From: Burkholderia sp.
GTDB taxonomy: Bacteria > Pseudomonadota > Gammaproteobacteria > Burkholderiales > Burkholderiaceae
Assembly: GCF_018375725.1 (NCBI RefSeq)
Contig: NZ_JAHACR010000002.1
Span: 1 to 64,000 of the forward strand
Direction: 5' to 3'
DNA: 64,000 nucleotides
The translations under genes and the position numbers were made by a program. This document shows positions 50,170 through 59,115 of this stretch, one piece after another. Within the stretch, counting starts at the first letter, position 1. Each line of letters opens with the position of its first letter. The notes beneath the pieces were generated by a model that saw only the letters and a program-made list of their open reading frames with translations, had not been told where the DNA came from and did no database searches.

Positions 50170-51939
50170 CTACTTCTTGCGCTTTGGCAATTGGGGCACG
50201 TAGTCGGCGATCGCGCGTACATGCTTGCCGTGGTGCGAGGACGGCCAGAGTCCGAGCTTGGCGAGGCCTTGAACATAGTAGCGAAGCACGTCATCGACGC
50301 ACATGCCGGTATCGACCCGGAACATCGCCTCATGAAAGCGCGAGAGAAAGTCGAAGTCGTGATGATGCTCGCCCGCCGACGTCTCGGGGTGTGCGTATTC
50401 ATGCACCAATAGGGATACCAGCCAGGCTGCGCCACGCTGGCGGATTCCGAGGAGGGATTCGCGTGCTAGGGCGATGAACGTTGATCCGTCCGTCCACGCT
50501 TCCTTGGTGTCCGAGAGGCCCGCAACGATCTTCCGGGGCTCGGTACGCCAGTCGCTGCCCGGGTAGACGATGCGCTGGACTCGATGGTTGATCGAACGCA
50601 GGCACTCGAGTACAAGTCGCTCCTCTTTGCCGAGATTCTCGTCGTCGACGAATGACGCCGTATCGTTCAGCTGCTCGACGAAGTGGAAAAACGGTATGAC
50701 CTTGATCGGCGCGTCGCCATCCCAGCTAAGGTGAAGCTTCGTTCGTAGCTTTGTGAGGACACGCGGGAGATTGTCGTCGGTCGCGGCAGCGTTGGCGATT
50801 GTCAGCAGCTTCGGCATGACGACTTTCGCTAGCCCATCGCGCTCAACTCGCTCGGCAATCCCCGTATGGCGGCCATCAAAGAGAGTGAAGCACCGGCCGG
50901 CCAAACCTTCTTCCGGCGAAACGAGTTTCCCGAAAATATCGGGGATGAATCGCAGTTTGAAGATGGCTTTGACAGTTTTCCCATCCAGATTGACAGGGGA
51001 GAAGTAGATGTCGCGGAGGAGGGCGGCGGCCTCGTTGTCATTGAGTTTTTTCACGCGCGTGAGCTGAAACGCAAATCTCTCACGCACGACCTTGTCGATT
51101 GCCTGCCACACTGCGCACCGGTCCTCAAGAACGCTGTTGCGAGCAAGGTTGACCGCTAGGGGCACGTTCGACGTGATTGCCCCGCCGATGCCGTATCGAT
51201 TGCTCGGATAGCTGTTGACGAGGATCCCGCGGTTGTAGACACGCAACTCGTGCGACTCCCGATCGAAGCGATATCGCGCATGCTCGTCTTCGAGATCCCA
51301 CTTCGCGTCGGCCGGAAGCGTATTGATCTGTTGTCCGTTGACGAAGATCGGAATCGGAGCGTACCGGACAATCTGGCCGAACTCGCCGCCCGGCCCAACG
51401 GGAAAGCCCTCATCGTCCCGAGTGCTACCGACGAAATACGTCCGAAGGGAGTAGTCGCTCGTCTGGAATCCAACCTTGAAATTGTAGAACTGGCCCGTGA
51501 TGCGGCAGCCGGCGTACGGCTCGGCGTGCTCAACCAGGTCGTACCCAGAATCAATGGATTCGTCTTCCAGATCGACTCGCATTTCGAATTGACCGCTGCG
51601 CCATACGGTCGAGGCATAGGACATGATCTGGCCGCGGCCGCACCTAAAACGACCATAAAGGGCGTCGCCGTTGACGTGCGGAGTACCGAAAGTCTCGAAG
51701 AACTGCTCGATTTCGTCCCGAGACTGGAACCCCTTGCCGTCATCGACGAACTCGAACGCTCCCGTGGCATCGACCGTCAGGTCAATGCGGGTCGCGCCGG
51801 CGTCAATACTGTTCATCACGAGCTCGGCGACAGCTTTCGGCAGACTGCCAGACTGCTCATGGATAAGCGTCTTGATGATAGAAGAGTGGATCTTGAACGC
51901 GCGGCGCTGGGCGCCGGTCGGCGCGGTGACAATGCTCAT
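50170..51939 (-). CDS. GHKL ATPase fused to a zincin-like HExxH domain, 589 aa
   Basis: The N-terminal 110 residues form a GHKL (MORC/Hsp90/MutL-like) ATPase: N-box AELVMNSIDAGAT (38-50, N43 for Mg), DDGKGF (66-71) and the lid-side GRFRCGRGQ (96-104). A transducer-like middle follows (about 180-300), then a linker. The C-terminal 100 residues carry VHEYAH (HExxH, 513-517) followed by a His cluster (GEHHHDFDF), as in SprT-like and other zinc metallopeptidases. ATP-driven clamping coupled to proteolysis is therefore plausible. It is divergent from a CoiA-like nuclease gene. A defence or DNA-protection role is inferred only. Confidence 0.85.
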   Translation of the reverse strand: MSIVTAPTGAQRRAFKIHSSIIKTLIHEQSGSLPKAVAELVMNSIDAGATRIDLTVDATGAFEFVDDGKGFQSRDEIEQFFETFGTPHVNGDALYGRFRCGRGQIMSYASTVWRSGQFEMRVDLEDESIDSGYDLVEHAEPYAGCRITGQFYNFKVGFQTSDYSLRTYFVGSTRDDEGFPVGPGGEFGQIVRYAPIPIFVNGQQINTLPADAKWDLEDEHARYRFDRESHELRVYNRGILVNSYPSNRYGIGGAITSNVPLAVNLARNSVLEDRCAVWQAIDKVVRERFAFQLTRVKKLNDNEAAALLRDIYFSPVNLDGKTVKAIFKLRFIPDIFGKLVSPEEGLAGRCFTLFDGRHTGIAERVERDGLAKVVMPKLLTIANAAATDDNLPRVLTKLRTKLHLSWDGDAPIKVIPFFHFVEQLNDTASFVDDENLGKEERLVLECLRSINHRVQRIVYPGSDWRTEPRKIVAGLSDTKEAWTDGSTFIALARESLLGIRQRGAAWLVSLLVHEYAHPETSAGEHHHDFDFLSRFHEAMFRVDTGMCVDDVLRYYVQGLAKLGLWPSSHHGKHVRAIADYVPQLPKRKK

Positions 51940-52138
51940 AGCTGATTGCGTGTTTGTTCGCAGAAGCTACAGACGATACCAACCTGACTCGCATCAGCAA
52001 TGGTGATTCGTGACCTGAAATTGGGGGGATTCGCTGTCTGGTGGAGCGCCCAAGTGGCGAGTGCCTCATAATTCAGAATCCGGATCAGATAGCGATCGGG
52101 AAGAAGTCGGGGAACTACCGGTCGATTTGGAGGGTGCA

Positions 52139-52840
52139 GTGTCAGACGAAGCAATCATCGCAGCAACGACGCAGGTCGTGTATGCAAGTGAAATAAGCGA
52201 AAGTGACTGGTCAGCCATGAAGCAACGTCACGTCGTGGGCCAATTTAAGGCTGCATGTTGTAACGCAGCAATGGTCCCCAAGACGAGCCTGGGTGGGCTC
52301 CGTTTCTTCGCGCATGCGTCCGGGGAATGTGGGAACGCACCGGAGTCGGTGTGGCACGAAGAAACGAAGGCCAGCGTCTTCGACGCCTTCGCGTCTGTGG
52401 CCTCATTGGCGTCAGTTGAGTCGCCGGGGCGCGGCGCCGTCGGTCGATGGATAGCGGACGTGCATGTTCGCGTCGGAAATAGGCAGATTGCAATCGAGAT
52501 TCAACATTCGCAGCAGACATTGGCCGAATATCTGCGCAGGCAACGTCGCTACCATGAGGGCGGCTGGGAGTGCTACTGGTTGTTGTATAGACCACGGTTT
52601 TTCACGCTGGCCAAGGCAGTTGCGACGCGAGTCATCAAGGAGCGATACGGCGGTCGCTGGCCTGATCCGAGTCCCAAGGGCTTCGGATTGCCCGAACTCC
52701 CATTTGCGTTGATCGAAAATCAAGGTAGCCAGATGGTCATGGGCCCGGACTTGAGCATTGACCTTCTTCCTTGGGCGCAGGCGATTAAAGACCAAAGGTT
52801 CCGCTACGAAGAAGGGCGTTGGATCGTCGCCGACGTCTAA
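52139..52840 (+). CDS. CoiA-like PD-(D/E)xK nuclease-fold protein, 233 aa
   Basis: GTG 52139 is chosen because GGAGG lies 6 bases upstream; another GTG at 52061 gives a longer frame. The nuclease-like core reads WIADVHVRVGNRQIAIEIQHS (about 99-119, with Asp then Glu-Ile-Gln, the ExK-type region), then TLAEYLRRQRRY and CYWLLYRP, as in competence protein CoiA. An N-terminal region has a CC pair and HAxxxC-like residues (RFFAHASGECG), possibly zinc binding. CoiA proteins act in DNA uptake and recombination; here it is divergent from the GHKL-HExxH gene, 199 bases away. Confidence 0.75.
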   Translation: MSDEAIIAATTQVVYASEISESDWSAMKQRHVVGQFKAACCNAAMVPKTSLGGLRFFAHASGECGNAPESVWHEETKASVFDAFASVASLASVESPGRGAVGRWIADVHVRVGNRQIAIEIQHSQQTLAEYLRRQRRYHEGGWECYWLLYRPRFFTLAKAVATRVIKERYGGRWPDPSPKGFGLPELPFALIENQGSQMVMGPDLSIDLLPWAQAIKDQRFRYEEGRWIVADV

Positions 52841-52945
52841 AAGAAGGACAAGAATGCAACCGCACGTGTTTGCTCTGAAGTTCACGAAAGATTTCGTGCT
52901 TGTCTCCGATCCAATCCGGATTCCTTGAACGCGACTGCGCTAGGG

Positions 52946-53707
52946 CTAGGCGACGGCCAGTTCGTCGATTTCCACGATGGTGTGATTCTTTCCGGGAAGA
53001 AGCCGGACTTCATGATGGGTATTCTGGCTTCCCGGCGCATCCGGAACGCGGCGGCACTCGATGTGCTTCTGGCTGCTCGCGAGGACGCTTAACGAGGAGG
53101 CACCATAGATGCGTGCATCGAAGCCCGGTTGAGCCTTGCGGAGTTCGGCGCCGACGTGAGACAGGTTCACCCAGTTGCCATCCTTCGACGCGGCGCGCAC
53201 GGCGCTCGCGAAGAGCCCTTGAATGTCGGCCTTGACCTGCGGCGTGACCTTGGGCGGCTCCGCCGGCGTTCTCAGGTCCTCCACCCACGTGAACGTGTCG
53301 CACGCAGCCACGAACGCTTCGCAAGCCTTGCGCTCGCCGAAACCGTAGACGGCTTTGCCTGACTCACGCAGGCGCGTCGCCAGGCGAGTGAAGTCGCTAT
53401 CGCTTGAGACGATGCAGAAGCCGTCGACGTTCTCCGTGTAGAGGGTGTCCATGGCGTCGATGATCAGGGCCGAGTCGGTAGCGTTCTTGCCCGAGCAGTA
53501 CGCGAATTGCTGCACCGGCTGGATCGCGTTGCGGTGGAGCTGCGATTTCCAGCTACCGAGGTTCGAGGTGGTCCAGTCGCCGAACGCGCGGCGGATGATC
53601 ACCTTGCCGAACTTCGAGGCGGCCTTGATCACTTCGGAAATGACCGATGCGGATGCATTGTCTGCGTCGATAAGCAGGGCGAGGCGGGGTTGGTTGGTGT
53701 CGTGCAT
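52946..53707 (-). CDS. NYN (PIN-like) nuclease with OST-HTH/LOTUS domain
   Basis: A 253 aa protein. The N-terminal NYN domain has LALLIDADNAS (first Asp pair), DSALIIDAMD and IVSSDSDFTRLATRLRE (catalytic acidic residues). The C-terminal part (about 170-245) is an OST-HTH/LOTUS RNA-binding domain (NLSHVGAELRKAQPGFDARIYG). This LabA/MARF1-like pairing points to RNA cleavage. Start 53707 follows GGAACC. Its role in this element is unknown; RNA-targeting defence or regulation is possible. Confidence 0.85.
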   Translation of the reverse strand: MHDTNQPRLALLIDADNASASVISEVIKAASKFGKVIIRRAFGDWTTSNLGSWKSQLHRNAIQPVQQFAYCSGKNATDSALIIDAMDTLYTENVDGFCIVSSDSDFTRLATRLRESGKAVYGFGERKACEAFVAACDTFTWVEDLRTPAEPPKVTPQVKADIQGLFASAVRAASKDGNWVNLSHVGAELRKAQPGFDARIYGASSLSVLASSQKHIECRRVPDAPGSQNTHHEVRLLPGKNHTIVEIDELAVA

Positions 53708-53824
53708 GATGGTTCCGTTTGTCATGAAATCCACGATACCTGGGGAAGTTCGCGTTTCAAGGCCATGCGCGGAGCGAGCAGACGAGATGTATCATCCGGG
53801 TGTCAACACATCCGGACAGGAAGC

Positions 53825-54100
53825 ATGAAGAACGAGAACGGCGGTCGGCGTCGGCGGAACAAGCCCCCCGGGCCGTTCGATTGGCACCACACCTCGCGAC
53901 GCTTTGTCGGGTACTTCATCTTCTGCGTGATCGCGGGCGGCGCGCTGCTGTTCTGTCTATGGTTCAAACACCGATTCTGGAATGAGCCTCTAGGCTTCGA
54001 CGGGATAATCCTGTGGTTCGCGATCGTGCTGATCATCTTGGGCCCAATCCGGATCGGACTTCTCCGGCTGATGGAGAGTGGGTTCGACCGGAAGCGATAG
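53825..54100 (+). CDS. Small membrane protein, 91 aa
   Basis: ATG 53825 follows AGGAAG, part of a TCC-GGACA-GGA dyad. A basic, Gly/Arg-rich N-terminus, then two transmembrane segments (about 29-48 and 59-79). Function unknown. Confidence 0.65.
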   Translation: MKNENGGRRRRNKPPGPFDWHHTSRRFVGYFIFCVIAGGALLFCLWFKHRFWNEPLGFDGIILWFAIVLIILGPIRIGLLRLMESGFDRKR

Positions 54101-54194
54101 CTGGACTGCCGGGCAGAGTTGCTGTCCGTGAATGCCGAATCCACTCAATTTCAGAACGGTGTCCAGGTAGTCCCCGGGCCTCAGATCGACGCCT

Positions 54195-55058
54195 TCAGGC
54201 GGCTGCAAGCGAAAGAGCTTGCTGCTGAGGGTCGAGCATCTTCGGGTAGGGCTTTGCCGCCGCGAATGTACGCTCGAGCAACCGCTTTTCTCCTGGTCGA
54301 CCGATGCTGAAGACGTAGCAGTGGTTGCCAGGGTGCTTGACGCGGGCGAACGTCCCACTGGATAGCACCTGATCGATCCATTCCGCCGGCTCCTGCCCGA
54401 ATCCTCGCTCCGGAGCACCAAGACGCACCAGATTCCTTTCCGCTCCCTGGGCGCCTTGCTCCTGCCGGCGGATCTTCGAGATCGCCCGGGGGCTGAGCAC
54501 ATGCCCGCTCGCCGAAAGGTGCAGGATGCGGGAGGCCGACCGCCCGACGTAGCGGGCGCTACCGGCCTGGTAGATGATGCCGACGTGGCCCGGAAGGACA
54601 ACCCGCCCGGAAGCTGTGTGCCTCGGCACCGGATCGGAGTAGGCAATCACGCCCTTGACCTGGGGCTTGGACTGTTGGAGTGCAGCAAACGCCCGTTTGA
54701 GGAAGTACGTCTCGCCGTTGTACGGGACGCTGTCCACCAATATGAAGCGACCGAGTTCGACACCGGCGGACGGGGGCAGGCCGGTGTACTTCGGGATTGC
54801 CGCGTTGTTCATAGGCACGCTGAACACGCAAACTCCCACGAGCTCCGTGCCGCGAAACAGGCCCACGCGCTCGATCGCGGCGGGATAGCTGGCGGAGTAG
54901 TGATTTTGGACGACAAACTGTTTCGCGACGGAATCGCTGATCACGTCGACGGCGTAGTCCTGCTTCCGGAAACCTTCGTCCCGATCAACGCGCCAGTAGT
55001 CTCGGCCGAGGCGCCAGCGTTGGACCGGGCAAGCGTTCGTGGTGATCTTCATCGACAT
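54195..55058 (-). CDS. Mom-like DNA modification protein (acyltransferase-fold)
   Basis: A 287 aa protein with the pattern of the phage Mu Mom family, a GNAT-like fold: NHYS (52-55), a VGLFRGTELVGVCVFS strand pair, ELGRFILVDSVPYNGETYFL (101-120), YSDP (140-143) and GIIYQAG (160-166). Mom changes adenines in DNA to a carbamoylmethyl form that blocks many restriction enzymes. The start at 55058 follows GAGGCG and lies 11 bases after the methyltransferase stop, so the two are co-expressed. The exact chemistry here is unknown. Confidence 0.75.
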   Translation of the reverse strand: MSMKITTNACPVQRWRLGRDYWRVDRDEGFRKQDYAVDVISDSVAKQFVVQNHYSASYPAAIERVGLFRGTELVGVCVFSVPMNNAAIPKYTGLPPSAGVELGRFILVDSVPYNGETYFLKRAFAALQQSKPQVKGVIAYSDPVPRHTASGRVVLPGHVGIIYQAGSARYVGRSASRILHLSASGHVLSPRAISKIRRQEQGAQGAERNLVRLGAPERGFGQEPAEWIDQVLSSGTFARVKHPGNHCYVFSIGRPGEKRLLERTFAAAKPYPKMLDPQQQALSLAAA

Positions 55059-55069
55059 TTTCGCCTCGA

Positions 55070-57679
55070 TCAAGCAGCCGTGCGGGCGAACAGTCGCTCG
55101 TGGCCGAAGTTGGCTCGAACCAGAGCCTCCGCCTGGACAGGCGAGACACTGTTCCCGCACATCCGGATCTGAGCCGTGGTCGACAGCGGAATACGCGGCA
55201 CTGACAGCGGGTCCGCGACTTGCACTCCATCCTTGAACAGCAGCTTCGGATCAGGAATCTCGTGGATGATGTAGTTCTCCGGAAAGGACTGCGCGCGGAA
55301 CAACTCACGTGCTTTGAGCATCCGCAGGGTGATGTCAGCCAGCACCCACAGGATGCCGTCGTAGGACATCAGGATCATTTCGGCGCCGGCGGGGAACTGC
55401 TCGGGCAGGTGCTCATGCAGCAGCTCCGCGCAGCGGCGGGCCTTCTCGCGGTGCTCTTCTGCAAGGCAGTCGGCAGGAACCTGTACGGTTTCCACGAGCC
55501 CCATGCGCGCCTTCGTCGGCAGGGTATGCATCGGCTCGTTGACCGCTTGCCACTGACCACCAGAGCTGTAGTACTTGACCAGGCAGGCGGTCACCAGACG
55601 CTGGTTCGCGCCCTTCGAGGCGATCGTGGATACTGGGGCCCCCATCGGGCGACCATCGTTTTCGGCCCAAAATCCGCCGTTGGCTTGCTCGAGGAATGCC
55701 GATTCTAGGGCGCTAGGCACGCTACTCCCTGTCACCGAATTGAGGGGCGTTTCCACGGAGCGGACACCGCTGCTCCAACGCTTCGCGTCGGTACCACAGG
55801 ACTCACCGTGCCCGATATCGATCAGGTTGGCCGCGATGAGTGCCTGCTCGCCGCGGTGCGCGCCAGTCACCGTTGGCAGAGGCTGAGCAGGCGAGGTGCC
55901 CGCGCGCTCGCCATGGTGCGTCAGGTGCGTGAGATGTGCAGCGACCACCCCGAGCGGCGCACTGCCGCCAGGGCGCTTGATAAAGCTGTTCGCGGTGACG
56001 GTTGGCATCGGCTTGTTCATGTCGCTGCCCGCGCTGCCCGTACGAAACTTCGTGATATGCGTAGCGACAAGCGCCTGCTTGACGCCCCCTGCGACAGCCG
56101 TGCCGAGCGGTCCTTCGATGGTCTGGGTACGAGGCTCCTGACCCGCGCGCTCCCCGTAGCCGATCGTGATCAGGTGCGCGCCGGCGAGTGCGTGATGATT
56201 GCCGCCGGCGGACACGGTCGAAAGCGGCTGCTCGACGCTATCGGCGCCGAGATGGGCCTCGCTCGTGCCGCGCATAGTGACGATCGTGGATGCAGCCATC
56301 TGCTCTGCATCGACGGCCGCGTCGAACTCATTGACCCGCTGGAAAAAGCGCACGTCCTGCTCCGTGAAGCCCTCATCGTGCGCCGGCGTGTCGGGCGAGA
56401 TGCTGCCGCGCTCCGCGACGAGCGGTGCGAACGCCGGTGAGACGACGGAGAAGTGCCCTCCTTTGACTTGAGCGCAGATCGTACGCAGCGGCTCGTCGGC
56501 AGGCATGGTGCGCTGGTTGCTGGCATTTGCGTGTTCCGTCAGGAACGGAGCCGTCAATGCGCCGTCGAGGGGGTAGATACCGGTCTCGTTGCCGCAGGTC
56601 GGGCATGCTCCCGGGATGCCAGCATCCTCGGGTTGCCATGACGGAAAGGTGTTGCCACAAGTGGTGCAGTGGAATTCATGAGGCCGTTCTGCCGTAGCCG
56701 GCGGCGTCGGGAAAATGGGTTCGTACTTCCAGCCACCGGCACTCGAGACGCTCGTCATCAGCGGCTTCAACACGGGCTGGCCCAGCATGTGATGGTTGCC
56801 GGTGGTGATCGTCGGCAACGGTTGATCCGATCCAGCGCCAGGGTGCCCGCTCGTATTTGTGACGATAAACGGCTTTGCGCTCGCAAGCACGTGGCGCCAG
56901 AGACCCTTGGCCACTCGGCGCTGCGTGTTGACAGCGAGCTCCTTTTTTCGGTCGAAGATGCTTTCCGCCGGGAGATCAAAGTCGATGCATTCCGCTGCGG
57001 TGCGATACGGAGAGAGCATGCCGGCCAGAACCTCGCGCGAGGCGGGGTCGCCGTGAGACTGCTCGGGGAACACGATGGGCAACCCGTCGCGGCGAGCCAC
57101 GAGGAACAGGCGCTTGCGGATCGTTGGGGCACCATTGTCGCAGGCGCGCAACTCGCGCCAGTCCACGGTGTATCCATGTTCACGCAACTGGCGGACGAAG
57201 CTGTTGAACGTCTTCCCTTTTCGCTTCGGATCGGGAAAAGCTTTGCCATCCTTGCCAATAATTAGCGGACCCCATGTTTTGAACTCCTCAACATTTTCTA
57301 ACATGAGAACTCGCGGTTTGGTCAGAGCAACCCAGCGCAAGCCAACCCAGGCAAGGCCCCGAATGTGTTTCGCAACCGGCGTACCGCCCTTGGCTTTGGA
57401 GAAATGCTTGCAGTCTGGCGAAAGCCAGACCAGCCCGACCGGCCGATTTTGAGTAACCACGATGGGATCGACATCCCACACGCTCTCGCACAGGTGTTTC
57501 GTCTTGGGGTGATTCAGCGCGTGCATCGCCAGGGCCTCGGGATCATGGTTGATGGCGATGTCTACCGGCCGTCCGAAGGCCGCTTCCAGACCGGTGCTGG
57601 TACCGCCACCTCCGGCGAAGTTATCGATGATCAACTCGTGACCGAGATCTAGCGGGTAGGTAAAGGCATCGCGCTTCAT
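55070..57679 (-). CDS. Large DNA cytosine-C5 methyltransferase with repeated middle
   Basis: An 869 aa Dcm-type enzyme. Motif I is IIDNFAGGGGTSTGLE (17-32); the catalytic Cys lies in WLSPDCKHFS (C90), motif VI is MLENVEEF (126-133), and a late GNSVSPVQAEALVRANF forms motif X. Between lies a region of about 500 residues with a zinc ribbon (CTTCG...CPTCG, about 335-365) and some eight modules of the type PLPTVT-N-(A/G)LV-A-L. These probably form an extended target-recognition region. The start at 57679 follows AAAGGACC. The Mom-like gene follows directly. Confidence 0.9.
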   Translation of the reverse strand: MKRDAFTYPLDLGHELIIDNFAGGGGTSTGLEAAFGRPVDIAINHDPEALAMHALNHPKTKHLCESVWDVDPIVVTQNRPVGLVWLSPDCKHFSKAKGGTPVAKHIRGLAWVGLRWVALTKPRVLMLENVEEFKTWGPLIIGKDGKAFPDPKRKGKTFNSFVRQLREHGYTVDWRELRACDNGAPTIRKRLFLVARRDGLPIVFPEQSHGDPASREVLAGMLSPYRTAAECIDFDLPAESIFDRKKELAVNTQRRVAKGLWRHVLASAKPFIVTNTSGHPGAGSDQPLPTITTGNHHMLGQPVLKPLMTSVSSAGGWKYEPIFPTPPATAERPHEFHCTTCGNTFPSWQPEDAGIPGACPTCGNETGIYPLDGALTAPFLTEHANASNQRTMPADEPLRTICAQVKGGHFSVVSPAFAPLVAERGSISPDTPAHDEGFTEQDVRFFQRVNEFDAAVDAEQMAASTIVTMRGTSEAHLGADSVEQPLSTVSAGGNHHALAGAHLITIGYGERAGQEPRTQTIEGPLGTAVAGGVKQALVATHITKFRTGSAGSDMNKPMPTVTANSFIKRPGGSAPLGVVAAHLTHLTHHGERAGTSPAQPLPTVTGAHRGEQALIAANLIDIGHGESCGTDAKRWSSGVRSVETPLNSVTGSSVPSALESAFLEQANGGFWAENDGRPMGAPVSTIASKGANQRLVTACLVKYYSSGGQWQAVNEPMHTLPTKARMGLVETVQVPADCLAEEHREKARRCAELLHEHLPEQFPAGAEMILMSYDGILWVLADITLRMLKARELFRAQSFPENYIIHEIPDPKLLFKDGVQVADPLSVPRIPLSTTAQIRMCGNSVSPVQAEALVRANFGHERLFARTAA

Positions 57680-57793
57680 GTGTTCATGGTCCTTTGTTCT
57701 TAGGCTCGATGGCCTTGAAATCACGATAACAAGTGCGCCTTCTGAAACAAGAGGGGACGGTAGCCGGGCTCCTGGACCTCACATCCGCTGAGG

Positions 57794-57814
57794 ACTTCCC
57801 ATTAGGAAGTTTTT
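57794..57814 (+). repeat. ACTTCC-CATTA-GGAAGT dyad followed by five T
   Basis: A perfect 6-bp dyad with a 5-base centre, the same arms as at 40329-40345. It lies in the divergent region before the methyltransferase gene (-) and the exported protein gene at 57935 (+). The T run would also allow it to end a + strand transcript. Confidence 0.55.
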
Positions 57815-57934
57815 ACCGATAACCCAAATTTCGAACATTTCCCCCCTTGAATAGCGCCTGTTTGACGATTGTTTGGGGCTTGGAAGTTGCGTAAGGTGGC
57901 CCCTTCGGGAAATAACTTTTTTGGGAAGGCAAGA

Positions 57935-58267
57935 ATGAAGAAGCTCCTCATTTTCGTTGCTGCCATTGGTATGTTCTCGGCTGCTCATGCGCAATATGTG
58001 GCCAAAACGCCGCTCGTTGCGACAGCCCAAGGTGCCCATTGCAACTCCGGGTTTGGGCCGGTGCCCCTGATGGCCTATGATCCCGACGGCCATCCGATGC
58101 AGTGCGCCCATACCGACAAAAACGGTTCGGGATCTTGGCAGTACGTGGCTGAAAGTGATGTCGATCGCGTCACCCGTAAGCTCGATCAGCTGAACTCCAC
58201 GGATACGCAAATTCTTGCGAGGCTCACGGAGCTGCTCGCAGTCCAACGCGCAAACGTACAGAAGTAA
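57935..58267 (+). CDS. Exported hypothetical protein, 110 aa
   Basis: ATG 57935 follows GGGAAGG. A Sec signal covers residues 1-19 (AAHAQ). The mature domain has two Cys (AHCNSG, MQCAHT) and a C-terminal helix of coiled-coil type. Periplasmic, function unknown. A weak promoter (TTGAAT 57847) may drive it. Confidence 0.7.
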   Translation: MKKLLIFVAAIGMFSAAHAQYVAKTPLVATAQGAHCNSGFGPVPLMAYDPDGHPMQCAHTDKNGSGSWQYVAESDVDRVTRKLDQLNSTDTQILARLTELLAVQRANVQK

Positions 58268-58288
58268 AACAACCGGGAGGCATCTGCG

Positions 58289-58594
58289 ATGATCAATTTC
58301 AGAGCCGAGGCAGAACGTAGCCCCGTGCCGAAATTCCTGATTGGAAGTTTGCAGGGTGCATGCGAAGTATCACGTCGGATTCGCCGGCTGGTCACCCGCC
58401 GCGCGGCGCGACGTCGGGCGCTTGCCTTCCTCGATGGTGTGTTGGCTTATCGGCGGCGCGAATCGGACACGGCAGGCATCGTCCTTCCGGAAAGGAATTC
58501 GCTAAGCAACGTTGACCAGATGGTGATCGCCGATTTGGGCGATCGTCCAGCGCGGGCCCCCAGTTTCCCTTCATCCCTAATGCTCGGCTCCTGA
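58289..58594 (+). CDS. Hypothetical protein, 101 aa
   Basis: ATG 58289 follows GGGAGG. A basic, Arg-rich protein with a helical middle. Composition is unlike that of its neighbours, so the call is less certain. Confidence 0.55.
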   Translation: MINFRAEAERSPVPKFLIGSLQGACEVSRRIRRLVTRRAARRRALAFLDGVLAYRRRESDTAGIVLPERNSLSNVDQMVIADLGDRPARAPSFPSSLMLGS

Positions 58595-58619
58595 GCATGA
58601 CCGTCCGTAAGGAATTTTC

Positions 58620-59099
58620 ATGAAAAATCAGATCCAGGCTTCTGCTGCCGCAGTCCTGCTTTTGTTCTCTGCCGCGACCGTAAACGCCGATCCGCTTGGT
58701 GTGATCGACGCGCCCAGCCAGATCGTGCCGGCGGTGGCCACGCCGATCAAGGGATACGATGTCGAGGTGATGCGGCGAGATGCTCGCGGCGCGATCAGCA
58801 ACTTCGGCGAACGCCTGACGCATGGCGAGTCCGTGAACTTCGACGAGCAGTTCAGCTATCTCGTCGCAACGAATGGCCCGCGCGACGGGCTGGACGGGTA
58901 TCGGAAATTGGAGGTCAGCGACATCCAGCCGACGTCGTCTGGCCTCACATCTTTCCACCTCCAACTGAGGGAAAAGGATTCCGGCAGCGAACTCGTGGTG
59001 AACCGGCGAGTGTGGCTGAACGCCGGCGAGGATACTGCTGTCGTGCATGGGCTCAACGGCCAGGACTATCTGGTCAAGCTGCGCCGCGTCGAAGGCTGA
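58620..59099 (+). CDS. Exported hypothetical protein, 159 aa
   Basis: ATG 58620 follows GTAAGGA. A Sec signal covers residues 1-24 (ATVNAD). The mature part is one beta-rich domain with alternating strands (YDVEVMRRDARG, FSYLVATNG), resembling pilus- or secretion-related periplasmic domains in style. Function unknown. Confidence 0.75.
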   Translation: MKNQIQASAAAVLLLFSAATVNADPLGVIDAPSQIVPAVATPIKGYDVEVMRRDARGAISNFGERLTHGESVNFDEQFSYLVATNGPRDGLDGYRKLEVSDIQPTSSGLTSFHLQLREKDSGSELVVNRRVWLNAGEDTAVVHGLNGQDYLVKLRRVEG

Positions 59100-59115
59100 T
59101 TCGCACGAGCTCGTG

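Noticed and set aside
52854..52928. 24-codon ORF after the CoiA-like gene
   Set aside because: AGAAGGA lies upstream, but the product is too short to assess and resembles no protein; it may be a remnant.
58334..58346. TTCC-TGATT-GGAA as a regulatory site
   Set aside because: It lies inside a coding region, so it is counted in the motif list but not treated as functional.
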